Of a stretch of DNA of 37,578 bases, positions 8,692 through 16,371 are shown piece by piece (the stretch's first letter is position 1; the number at the start of each line of letters is the position of its first letter). Below the pieces are notes generated by a model. That model had not been told where the DNA came from, searched no databases, and saw nothing but the letters and a program-made list of their open reading frames with translations. This stretch comes from an uncultured Lachnospiraceae bacterium. Its GTDB lineage: Bacteria > Bacillota > Clostridia > Lachnospirales > Lachnospiraceae. The position numbers and the translations under genes are program-made. The DNA is taken from NCBI GenBank assembly GCA_904395845.1, contig CAJFOH010000109.1:1-37578 (forward strand), written 5' to 3'.

Positions 8692-10290
8692 ATGAATAAG
8701 AAAGGGAACATAAGATTAGTAATTATAACTATAGCTATTTTGTTATTCGGTAGTATGGTGTATTTTGGATACAAAGAATTAGCATATATTCAAAGTGTCA
8801 AAGATACATTGGTGACACAATTAGGTCAAATAAATGAAACAAATACAAATATTCAAGAAAATCTCAATAATTTAAATAGTTTGGGGAATTTAAACCAATT
8901 AGAACAGTTAAATAAATTATCTGATGAACGTTTGTATCGTTCTTCAGTAAATGATTCCTTATCTAATATAGATTTGCAATTATTAATCAATAATTATGAT
9001 GTTGATGTGGATATGGCATATCAAGAAACAACAACTTATGCCAAATCATTGCATACAGATGTAGGAAATAAAATTCAATTAAAGCAACCACAAGATAGCA
9101 ATGTATATATCAACGGGGTACTATATGAGGGAGAATTTCTACTTGAATTAGGTACAATAAGTTCCTATAATGTAATTGAAATTTACATAGAAAAGGGAGA
9201 TGATTTTCGAAAAATTCTAATTCCTACCTTGCCAGAGGGCTTTCCAAGATATGAAATTGGAAGTTATGAAATGGAAGATTTATCAGGACATTATTATGGA
9301 GATTTTGCCATTAGTGGTAATTCCTTTATTTATAAAATGGATATGAGTGGTAATATTGTGTATTATTACAATTCAAAAATGGAAACAGGGGCGTTACATA
9401 ATTTTAAAAAGAATATGATTAATGATGAAGTAATCTATTCTTATTTTGAGCCAGTAGATAGCCAAAACAAACTATTAAACAATGGTATTATTTTGGGGGA
9501 AGTTGTATTAATGGACCAATCTTATGAGGAAATCAATCGATTGCAAATGATACCAACAAAGAAAGTTCCACAAGCAAAATATACAGAAAATCATGACTAT
9601 ATTATCTTAGATAAGGACCATTATGTATTAATTGGAGAGGTTTTTGCACCATTTTATATGGAAGATGGAACAGTAAAGCAAATGAGATGTCCATATATTC
9701 AAGAAATTAAGCAAGGGAAAGTTATTTTTGAATGGTTAAGTAAAGATTATCCAATTTTTGATACAAGTTATAGTGAATTAGGATATAATGACGAAGATTA
9801 TATGCATATTAATAGCATTGCAATTGACCCAAAGGATAATAATTTTGTTATATCCAATAGACATCAAGACTCCATTGTGAAAATCAATAGGAAAACAGGC
9901 GAGATTATCTGGATTTTAGGTGGAACAAATGATGAATTTGGTTTAACAGAAGAACAACAATTTTCAAGACAACACTGTGCTTACTTTGATTTTGATGGTA
10001 ACCTATTATTCTTTAATAATGACAACAATGTTGGTAGAACTAGCATTATAAATTTTGAGTTAAATGAAGAAGAATTAGCCATTGAAAACTATAAAAAATA
10101 CGAATTTGGGGAGAAGTTCTCACCATATTGTGGAAATGTTACGCAAATTAGTGATAACTTGTTGATAATTGGTTGGGGCGTGACCAACGGAAATTCAATT
10201 GCTAGCATTTATAATATGGAAACAGGAAAGATAGTTAATGAATTGTTAACTGATTATATGAGTACTTATCGTACATTTTATTTTGAATAA
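8692..10290 (+). CDS. Membrane-anchored arylsulfotransferase (ASST family)
   Basis: A 532-residue protein related to PAPS-independent aryl-sulfate sulfotransferases, which move sulfate from one phenolic ester to another phenol via a sulfo-histidine. One N-terminal membrane segment (about 8-28) has no lipobox, then a Gln/Asn/Leu-rich coiled-coil-like stretch (about 32-80), so the catalytic domain should face outside. Beta-propeller motifs typical of the family are present: MHINSIAIDPKDNNFVISNR (His372), NRH (Arg390-His391), KTGEIIWILGG, and FSRQHCAYF with His428 in the position expected for the catalytic His. AAGGAG precedes the ATG. No DsbA/DsbL partner is adjacent. Substrate unknown; exposed phenols in the gut are a plausible guess. 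Confidence 0.8.
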   Translation: MNKKGNIRLVIITIAILLFGSMVYFGYKELAYIQSVKDTLVTQLGQINETNTNIQENLNNLNSLGNLNQLEQLNKLSDERLYRSSVNDSLSNIDLQLLINNYDVDVDMAYQETTTYAKSLHTDVGNKIQLKQPQDSNVYINGVLYEGEFLLELGTISSYNVIEIYIEKGDDFRKILIPTLPEGFPRYEIGSYEMEDLSGHYYGDFAISGNSFIYKMDMSGNIVYYYNSKMETGALHNFKKNMINDEVIYSYFEPVDSQNKLLNNGIILGEVVLMDQSYEEINRLQMIPTKKVPQAKYTENHDYIILDKDHYVLIGEVFAPFYMEDGTVKQMRCPYIQEIKQGKVIFEWLSKDYPIFDTSYSELGYNDEDYMHINSIAIDPKDNNFVISNRHQDSIVKINRKTGEIIWILGGTNDEFGLTEEQQFSRQHCAYFDFDGNLLFFNNDNNVGRTSIINFELNEEELAIENYKKYEFGEKFSPYCGNVTQISDNLLIIGWGVTNGNSIASIYNMETGKIVNELLTDYMSTYRTFYFE

Positions 10291-10305
10291 CCATATATTA
10301 TTATA

Positions 10306-10357
10306 TTTTTAATCATGAAATAATCATATATCAACTATTTTTTTAATCATGAAATAA
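10306..10357. repeat. Short direct repeat after the arylsulfotransferase
   Basis: An 18-bp sequence TTTTTAATCATGAAATAA occurs at 10306-10323 and 10340-10357. No terminator is evident in this 170-bp gap. Confidence 0.8.
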
Positions 10358-10461
10358 CCTTGGTTCACTAGATATTGAGAAATTCAATTGCTAGTTAAGT
10401 AATTTAGAAGCTAGTGAAAAATAAGGGAAATAGTATAGTCATAGTTAGGAGAGTGTTTTAA

Positions 10462-11046
10462 ATGGGAATCGTAGAAAATTATCTTATCATAATAAATATA
10501 ATAGCCTTTTCATTAAGTGTTGTAGAATTTCTACTATATAAGAAGAAATCAAGTAAAAAAGAAAAAATACAAGTAATACTTAATGTAAGTATTTTACTTG
10601 GAGGGGCAGTTGGTGCAACTTTGGCATTTTTTATCTGGAATCGAAAAGGAAAGCAACTTTTTACCCAAATGGCTTATACAGGGGCAATGTTTGTAATCCA
10701 ATTGTTATTATATTTATTATGTTACCGTCCAAATAAAGTGTTGATTGAAAAATGGTTCGTTACCTTTTATCCAAGATATAAATTTTTCTTATTGTATGTA
10801 CTTATTATGTGTATTATTTCATTTATATTATTTGCTGTTGATAAGAAAAAAGCAATCAATGGACAGTGGAGAATACAAGAAAAGGTATTACTAGGAACTT
10901 CTTTCCTTGGTGGTGCAGCAGGTGGTCTATTAGCCATGCATTTGTTTCATCATAAAACACAAAAACCATATTTTTCCATTGGTGTACCTGCAATGTTAGT
11001 GCTACAAGTAATCGGCTTTTTCGCTATAACAATTATATTGTTATAG
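10462..11046 (+). CDS. Duplicated DUF1294 membrane protein
   Basis: A 194-residue integral membrane protein made of two related halves. The C-terminal half (about 105-194) is a normal DUF1294 unit: two-helix start, AVDKKKAINGQWRIQE, LGGAAGGLLAM, HHKTQKPYF, closing helix. The N-terminal half (about 5-88) has the same order in diverged form: LLYKKKS, LLGGAVGATLAF, WNRKGKQLF, closing helix, but it has lost the conserved DK and HKT residues. DUF1294 proteins are usually about 80-120 residues with one unit. Function is unknown. AGGAGAG precedes the ATG. It lies upstream of mscL and kup on the same strand. Confidence 0.8.
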   Translation: MGIVENYLIIINIIAFSLSVVEFLLYKKKSSKKEKIQVILNVSILLGGAVGATLAFFIWNRKGKQLFTQMAYTGAMFVIQLLLYLLCYRPNKVLIEKWFVTFYPRYKFFLLYVLIMCIISFILFAVDKKKAINGQWRIQEKVLLGTSFLGGAAGGLLAMHLFHHKTQKPYFSIGVPAMLVLQVIGFFAITIILL

Positions 11047-11150
11047 AGTAGGAAATATCTTTTCTAACTGTTATTTTTATGGTATAGTATGAGAGAAAAA
11101 ATGAAAACTTAAGATAGTAAAAGCATATAAGAAAAAGGAAAGGAGTACGT

Positions 11151-11585
11151 ATGAAAAAATTTATTGAAGAATTTAAAGCATTTGCACTTCGTGGAAATGT
11201 AGTTGACATGGCAGTAGGGGTAATTATTGGTACTGCATTTTCTGGAATTGTAAAATCTCTTACTGACAATTTTATTAATCCAATTTTAAATTTTGTAACT
11301 GGGGCAGCACGCTACTCTTGGGCAGATATTGCAGGGTTTGCATCTTCCTTTGCATCAGCAGTTGTTAATTTCTTTATTATGGCATTTATTTTATTTTGTA
11401 TTTTAAAAATGATGAATAAGTTAATGTCCATTGGTGCAAAGAAGAAAGAAGAAATAAAAGAAGTTACAACAAAGACTTGCCAATACTGTATGAGTGAAAT
11501 TTCAATTAAGGCAACACGATGTCCACATTGTACTTCTATATTGGAGGAAGAAGAATTAGAGAATCATAACGAAAAAGAAACATAG
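11151..11585 (+). CDS. mscL: Large-conductance mechanosensitive channel with C-terminal zinc ribbon
   Basis: A 144-residue MscL channel, opened by membrane tension to release solutes on osmotic downshock. The typical N-terminus is present (KKFIEEFKAFALRGNVVDMAVGVIIGTAF), with the first membrane helix at about 15-38 and the second at about 65-88; the extracellular loop is short. After the Lys/Glu-rich cytoplasmic segment comes a treble-Cys-pair module, CQYC (110-113) and CPHC (124-127), a zinc-ribbon-like fold absent from E. coli MscL. AAGGAG lies 8 nt before ATG. A TATAGT at 11083-11088 may be its -10 element. The neighbouring potassium transporter fits a role in turgor control. Confidence 0.92.
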   Translation: MKKFIEEFKAFALRGNVVDMAVGVIIGTAFSGIVKSLTDNFINPILNFVTGAARYSWADIAGFASSFASAVVNFFIMAFILFCILKMMNKLMSIGAKKKEEIKEVTTKTCQYCMSEISIKATRCPHCTSILEEEELENHNEKET

Positions 11586-11655
11586 GAAGGCAAAACCTTT
11601 ACATTGTTTTAACTTGTTTTTTATATCTTACTTTGATATACTGCACATATACGGC

Positions 11656-11681
11656 AAAAGGGCGGGTAATCCGCCTTTTTC
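11656..11681 (+). terminator. Terminator-like hairpin between mscL and kup
   Basis: Stem AAAAGGGCGG / CCGCCTTTTT with loop GTAAT; GC-rich core and T-run. A possible promoter (TTGTTT 11614-11619, N17, TATACT 11637-11642) lies just upstream, so the hairpin could end the mscL transcript or act as an attenuator in a short kup leader. Confidence 0.65.
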
Positions 11682-11722
11682 TTATTAATAAAATGTTATT
11701 AATTTACAGGAGGTTACAGATA

Positions 11723-13735
11723 GTGGCTATGGGTGATTGTAAGAAGCATCACGAAATTCCAATTAGTGCAGGGGCAGCATTGATTGCACTAGGTGTTGTG
11801 TATGGAGATATAGGAACATCGCCAATGTATGTTATGAAATCAATTATTGCAGGCAATGGAGGAATCCTACACATTAATGATGAGCTAATTCTAGGGTCTT
11901 TGTCACTAATCATATGGACATTAACCTTACTTACAACAGTAAAGTATGTATTAATTGCTATGCAGGCAGACAATCATGGGGAAGGTGGAATCTTTGCACT
12001 ATACAGTCTAATTAAAAAGTGTGGAAAATATTTAATTATTCCTGCAATGATTGGTGGAGCGGCATTATTAGCAGATAGTGTGTTAACACCTGCTGTTACA
12101 GTTACAACTGCAATTGAGGGACTAAGAAGTGTTTCTCTACTTCATCATCTGTTAGGAGATGGACAAAGTACCATTGTATTTATTACACTGATTATTATTT
12201 CTATTTTATTTATGGTACAGAAGGCAGGAACTAGTATTATAGGGAAAGCCTTTGGACCATTTATGAGCATTTGGTTTTTATTCTTAGCAATTGCAGGATT
12301 ATATAACATTGTAGGCGATATCTCTGTATTTCGTGCATTGAATCCACTTCGAGGCATTAGAGTTTTAACTAGCCCTTCTAATTCTGTTGGAATTATGATT
12401 TTGGGAAGTGTTTTTTTAGCAACTACAGGAGCAGAGGCGTTATATTCTGATATGGGTCATGTTGGAAAAGGAAACATTTATTTAAGTTGGCCATTTGTAA
12501 AGATTTGCTTAATCCTAAATTATTTGGGGCAAGGTGCTTGGTTATTACAAAACCAAGGAAATCAGGCACTTATGAATATTGAAGATATGAACCCATTTTT
12601 TCAAATGTTACCAACTACTATGAGAATGGGAGCAGTTATTTTGAGTACAATTGCAGCAATTATTGCATCACAAGCATTAATTACAGGTTCATTTACCTTG
12701 GTATCTGAAGCAACAAGATTGGATTTAATGCCAAGAATGAAAATTACATATCCATCACAAACAAAAGGCCAAAGTTATATTCCTTTAGTGAATGGAACGT
12801 TATGGGTTGCCTGTATTGTAGTAGTGTTATATTTCCGTTCTAGCGCCAGATTAGAGTCTGCCTATGGATTAGCAATTACTATGACAATGTTAATGACAAC
12901 TGTGTTGCTATTTGTATATTTAAAGCAATTAAAAAAGAAAAAAGTATTGCCATTTATTTTTCTTCTATTTTTTGGAGGATTGGAAGGGTTCTTTTTCTTA
13001 TCAAGTTTAAGTAAATTTTCAAAAGGTGGCTATGTAGCTCTTTTATTAGCATTTGTGCTTTTAGGAATTATGATTATATGGCATCAGGCAACGGCAATCG
13101 AACGTTCCCAAAAATTGTTATTGCATATAAAAGATTACATTCCTATGTTAGAGGAATTAAAAAATGATGAAAAAATTCCATATATTACAGATAATCTTGT
13201 ATATATTATAAACGAACAAAAAGATGATGAAATAGAGCGAGATGTGTTATATTCTATTTTAAATAAAAATACAAAGAGAGCAGGAACTTATTGGTTTGTA
13301 AGTTTAATTGTAAGTGATAAACCATATGAACATGAATATACAGTAGATAGTTTTGGAACGGATTACATTTTTAGAGTAAGAATTACCTTAGGATTTAAAA
13401 TCAACCAGAGAGTAAATGTCTTTATTCGACAAATTGTTGGTGATTTAATGAATACAGGAGAGTTACCACCACAAAATCAAAAATATTCTATTTATCACAA
13501 TGATACAGAAATAGGAACATTTCGATTTTGTATGTTAAAGAAAATGCTTGTACCAGAAAGTGATATTGTTTCATGGAAACGTCTTATCATTTCTCTAAAG
13601 TACAAAATAAGAAAATTGGCAGGTTCACAAATTCAATGGTATGGATTGGAAAGTTCATCAGTAATTACAGAATATGTGCCTTTATTTTTAAAAGTGAAAA
13701 AAGCGGAATTGCTTATTAGGAAGCAAGAAAAATAA
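11723..13735 (+). CDS. kup: KUP family potassium uptake protein
   Basis: A 670-residue potassium importer of the KUP/HAK/KT family, probably proton-coupled. The hallmark GVVYGDIGTSPMYV is near the N-terminus, followed by about 12 membrane segments (to about residue 455) and a soluble C-terminal domain of about 200 residues. The start is taken as GTG at 11723, 9 nt after AGGAGG (11708-11713), rather than the ATG at 11633, which would place coding sequence across the GC-rich hairpin and has no ribosome binding site. The ATG at 11729 is a close alternative. Same strand as mscL and the DUF1294 gene. No c-di-AMP riboswitch is seen upstream. Confidence 0.93.
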   Translation: MAMGDCKKHHEIPISAGAALIALGVVYGDIGTSPMYVMKSIIAGNGGILHINDELILGSLSLIIWTLTLLTTVKYVLIAMQADNHGEGGIFALYSLIKKCGKYLIIPAMIGGAALLADSVLTPAVTVTTAIEGLRSVSLLHHLLGDGQSTIVFITLIIISILFMVQKAGTSIIGKAFGPFMSIWFLFLAIAGLYNIVGDISVFRALNPLRGIRVLTSPSNSVGIMILGSVFLATTGAEALYSDMGHVGKGNIYLSWPFVKICLILNYLGQGAWLLQNQGNQALMNIEDMNPFFQMLPTTMRMGAVILSTIAAIIASQALITGSFTLVSEATRLDLMPRMKITYPSQTKGQSYIPLVNGTLWVACIVVVLYFRSSARLESAYGLAITMTMLMTTVLLFVYLKQLKKKKVLPFIFLLFFGGLEGFFFLSSLSKFSKGGYVALLLAFVLLGIMIIWHQATAIERSQKLLLHIKDYIPMLEELKNDEKIPYITDNLVYIINEQKDDEIERDVLYSILNKNTKRAGTYWFVSLIVSDKPYEHEYTVDSFGTDYIFRVRITLGFKINQRVNVFIRQIVGDLMNTGELPPQNQKYSIYHNDTEIGTFRFCMLKKMLVPESDIVSWKRLIISLKYKIRKLAGSQIQWYGLESSSVITEYVPLFLKVKKAELLIRKQEK

Positions 13736-13752
13736 TAAATGAGAGGTAGATT

Positions 13753-15342
13753 ATGGAAAAAAAACAACTAATACTTCCTATCATAGCAATTATAATAGGT
13801 CTAATATTAGGTGTAATATTAACTTTAGTAGTAACAGACCATGTAAGTAAAAAACAACAAAATATATCACAAGAAGAAACAAAAAAAGAAACAGTAAACA
13901 ATGCAGAACAAGAATCTGTAAAACAAGATTCAGAAGAGTTGACAGAAGAAATACAATCAACAAGTGATAACGGTACACAAGAAGATACAAACAATACAGA
14001 AGATACAGTAGATGAAGATGAGAGCAAAGAAGATAATAACGAGGATAGTAGTTCTACTAATAGTAACACTAACAAAAATGAAAATGCTCAAAGCAACAAT
14101 CATCAAAAAGAAGAAACAAAACCTCAAGCAAATACCAGTAACCAACAGCAAAATATAGTTTCCACACAACCATCTAGCAATTCTACTTCCAATACATCAC
14201 AAGGGGAAACTATTGCAACATGGGATGCAGGTGCTGTCTAAGTTGGTGGAGATAAGGTAACTTATAAAAATAAAATATATAAGGCAAAGTGGTGGACACA
14301 AGGAGAAACTCCAGGGCAAGCAGATGTTTGGGAAGATACTGGAGAAACAAATTCAGTTTCTACCCCACCAAACACAGAGCCAGAAACAGCTCCACAAACA
14401 TCAACCAATAATAATGGAGGAGCAGTATCGAATAGTGGATTTAAAGTTGTTGGATATTATCCATCTTGGAAACCACAACAAAAGCATAAGCTTCAATACG
14501 ATGTATTAACCCATATTATTTATTCTTTGGCCATTCCAACGGCAGAAGGGGGGCTTCGCCCATTAGAAAATGCTGATACTGCAAAACAAATCATTCAGGA
14601 AGCTCATAATACAGGTAGAAAAGTATTATTGGCTATTGGTGGTTGGAGTTACAATGATACTCCATTAGAGAATGTTTTTGTATCTGCTACTAGCACAGAG
14701 GAGAAAAGAAATGCTTTTGTATCAGCAATTCTTACAATGTGTGACCAATATGGATTTGATGGAATAGATATGGACTGGGAGCATCCAAGGGTAGATGGAA
14801 CATCAGGAAAACAGTACGAAGCAGTTATGCTTTCCCTAGCAAACGAACTACATAATCGAGGCAAAATTTTAACGACTGCTGTTCTTAGTGGGGCAACTGC
14901 TGATGGAAATATCTATTATGATGCAAAAGCACATAGTGATGCCGTACTACAAGCAGTGGATTGGATTCATGTAATGGCATACGATGGTGGAGAAGGAAGT
15001 CGTCATTCCAGCTATGAATTTGCTGTTAATTCAGCAAAATATTGGAAAGAAACAAGAGGATTACCAGCAAGTAAAGTAGTTCTTGGTGTGCCATTTTATG
15101 CAAGACCAAGCTGGGCATCTTATGAGGATTTATTAGCTTCCAACCAAAATGCATGGAGCAAAGATACTATCACTTATAATGGAATGGAAGTTTGGTATAA
15201 TGGTGTGGATACTATACGAAAGAAAACCAGATATTCATTACAAAATTTAGGTGGTGTAATGATATGGGAATTAACACAAGATACTGTAAGAGGAGAACAC
15301 AGTTTATTAACGAATATAGGAAAAGAGATAACTGGACAGTAA
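13753..15342 (+). pseudogene. Surface GH18 chitinase with CBM5/12, interrupted by one in-frame TAA
   Basis: A single frame of 529 codons, broken only by TAA at 14239-14241 (codon 163). Order: N-terminal membrane anchor (about 7-30), Ser/Thr/Asn/Glu-rich linker (about 31-155), a chitin-binding module type 5/12 (WDAGAV, stop, then VGGDKVTYKNKIYKAKWWTQ), a second linker, and a GH18 barrel from about 234 (VVGYYPSW, LLAIGGWS, FDGIDMDWE with catalytic Glu343, VMAYD, GVPFYAR, GVMIWEL). The module normally has Tyr at the stop position, so TAT/TAC to TAA is the likely lesion. No start codon with a ribosome binding site follows the stop before the barrel, so the intact remainder probably is not made. 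RBS: GAGAGG before ATG; 17 nt after kup. Confidence 0.85.
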
Positions 15343-15360
15343 AGACAAAAGGAGATATAT

Positions 15361-16173
15361 ATGGTAACTATAAAAAATCCACATTTTTCAGTAGCTCAAA
15401 TATGGAATTCAGGACAATGTTTTCGTATGAAACCATTAGAAAATGATACATACGAAATAGTGGTAGCAAGTCGCCATTTAAAAATACAGGAACAAGAGGG
15501 AAAAGAAACTATTTTTTATTGTACGGAGGAAGAATTTGAAACCTTTTGGAAAGGCTACTTTGATTTAGAAAACGATTATAACGTCTATATAGACAACATT
15601 GATAAAGAAGATGCTTACTTACAAAATGCAGTATCCTATGGAAAAGGAATTCGTATTTTACGACAAGACCTCTGGGAAATGATTATTTCATTTATTATTT
15701 CTCAACAAAATAATATTCGGCGTATTCGAATGATTATAGAAACACTTTGCCAAACATATGGAAATGAGTGTTACACAGAAGATAATCAAGTCTATTACAC
15801 CTTTCCAACTCCAGAAGCACTTTCTGTTGTATCAGAGGAGGAGCTTCGAAGTTGTAACTTAGGGTATCGAAGCAAATATATTGTAAAGGTTGCAAATACC
15901 ATTGCTAGTGGAGAAGTAGATTTAGACAAACTAAAGACTATGCCATATAAAGAGGCAAAAAATGAATTATTAAAACTATATGGAGTTGGAGAAAAAGTAG
16001 CTGATTGTATTTGCCTATTTGGGTTACATCATTTACAGGCCTTTCCAGTTGATACTCATATCAAACAAGTATTAGAGGAAAATTACAAAGATGGTTTTCC
16101 ATTTGACCGTTACAAAGGTTATGAAGGCGTAATTCAACAGTATATTTTTTATTATCATTATACAAAAAAATAA
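15361..16173 (+). CDS. 8-oxoguanine DNA glycosylase/lyase, OGG1 type
   Basis: A 270-residue base-excision repair enzyme that removes 8-oxoguanine opposite C and nicks the DNA backbone. OGG_N domain with GQCFRM near residue 18; HhH-GPD domain with SFIISQQNNIRRI, then the helix-hairpin-helix YGVGEKVADCICLFGL carrying the catalytic Lys212, and FPVDTHIK with the catalytic Asp231. These match human OGG1 Lys249 and Asp268. There is no C-terminal iron-sulfur cluster, unlike MutY/Nth. AAGGAG precedes ATG, 18 nt after the chitinase stop codon, so it may be co-transcribed with that pseudogene. Confidence 0.92.
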   Translation: MVTIKNPHFSVAQIWNSGQCFRMKPLENDTYEIVVASRHLKIQEQEGKETIFYCTEEEFETFWKGYFDLENDYNVYIDNIDKEDAYLQNAVSYGKGIRILRQDLWEMIISFIISQQNNIRRIRMIIETLCQTYGNECYTEDNQVYYTFPTPEALSVVSEEELRSCNLGYRSKYIVKVANTIASGEVDLDKLKTMPYKEAKNELLKLYGVGEKVADCICLFGLHHLQAFPVDTHIKQVLEENYKDGFPFDRYKGYEGVIQQYIFYYHYTKK

Positions 16174-16213
16174 ATGACATTGAAATTGCTATAAATATCA
16201 ATTAATAGGTTTC

Positions 16214-16242
16214 TTGACAAAAAATAGAAAACTTCGTATAAT
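16214..16242 (+). promoter_or_regulatory. Consensus sigma-A promoter
   Basis: TTGACA at 16214-16219, 17-nt spacer, TATAAT at 16237-16242: both hexamers match the consensus fully. Transcription should start near 16249, giving a leader of about 120 nt before the ABC exporter gene. Confidence 0.9.
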
Positions 16243-16264
16243 ATACACATTGGCTCGGAGGGTG

Positions 16265-16334
16265 AATCATTCGAAGAAATGATTGGCTGGATAAGGCTCA
16301 GACTGAGATGTCTGTTTCTTATTCAGCCTTTTTT
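16265..16334 (+). promoter_or_regulatory. Leader RNA with hairpin and intrinsic terminator (possible attenuator)
   Basis: Two structures abut: a small hairpin AATCATT / AATGATT (16265-16284), then an 11-bp stem GGCTGGATAAG / CTTATTCAGCC (16285-16328) with an inner CAGAC / GTCTG stem, followed by six T. It is a strong terminator placed between a perfect promoter and the exporter genes, so expression needs antitermination or leaky readthrough. I do not recognise a known riboswitch class. A purine-rich GGAGGGTG lies at 16258-16264. Confidence 0.7.
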
Positions 16335-16371
16335 AAAGGCAAAATATAGAAGAAAAGACGGAGGGAGTAAG

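Noticed and set aside
11633-11722. Upstream ATG start for kup
   Set aside because: No ribosome binding site, and coding would run through a GC-rich terminator-like hairpin. GTG 11723 follows AGGAGG at normal distance.
11586-11722. A c-di-AMP (ydaO) riboswitch before kup
   Set aside because: The gap is short and lacks the conserved blocks; only a simple hairpin is present.
13716-14169. Serine/valine-rich antisense ORFs opposite the chitinase linker
   Set aside because: They are complements of the low-complexity Ser/Thr/Glu linker, with no ribosome binding sites.
3515-15342. Stop-codon reassignment or programmed readthrough explaining the two in-frame TAA codons
   Set aside because: Many genes in the window end at TAA in the expected place, and no readthrough structure is evident after either stop.
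16279-16371. Upstream ATG start for the first ABC subunit
   Set aside because: It lies within the leader terminator structure; the ATG at 16372 has a proper GGAGGG site and gives the family's usual N-terminus.
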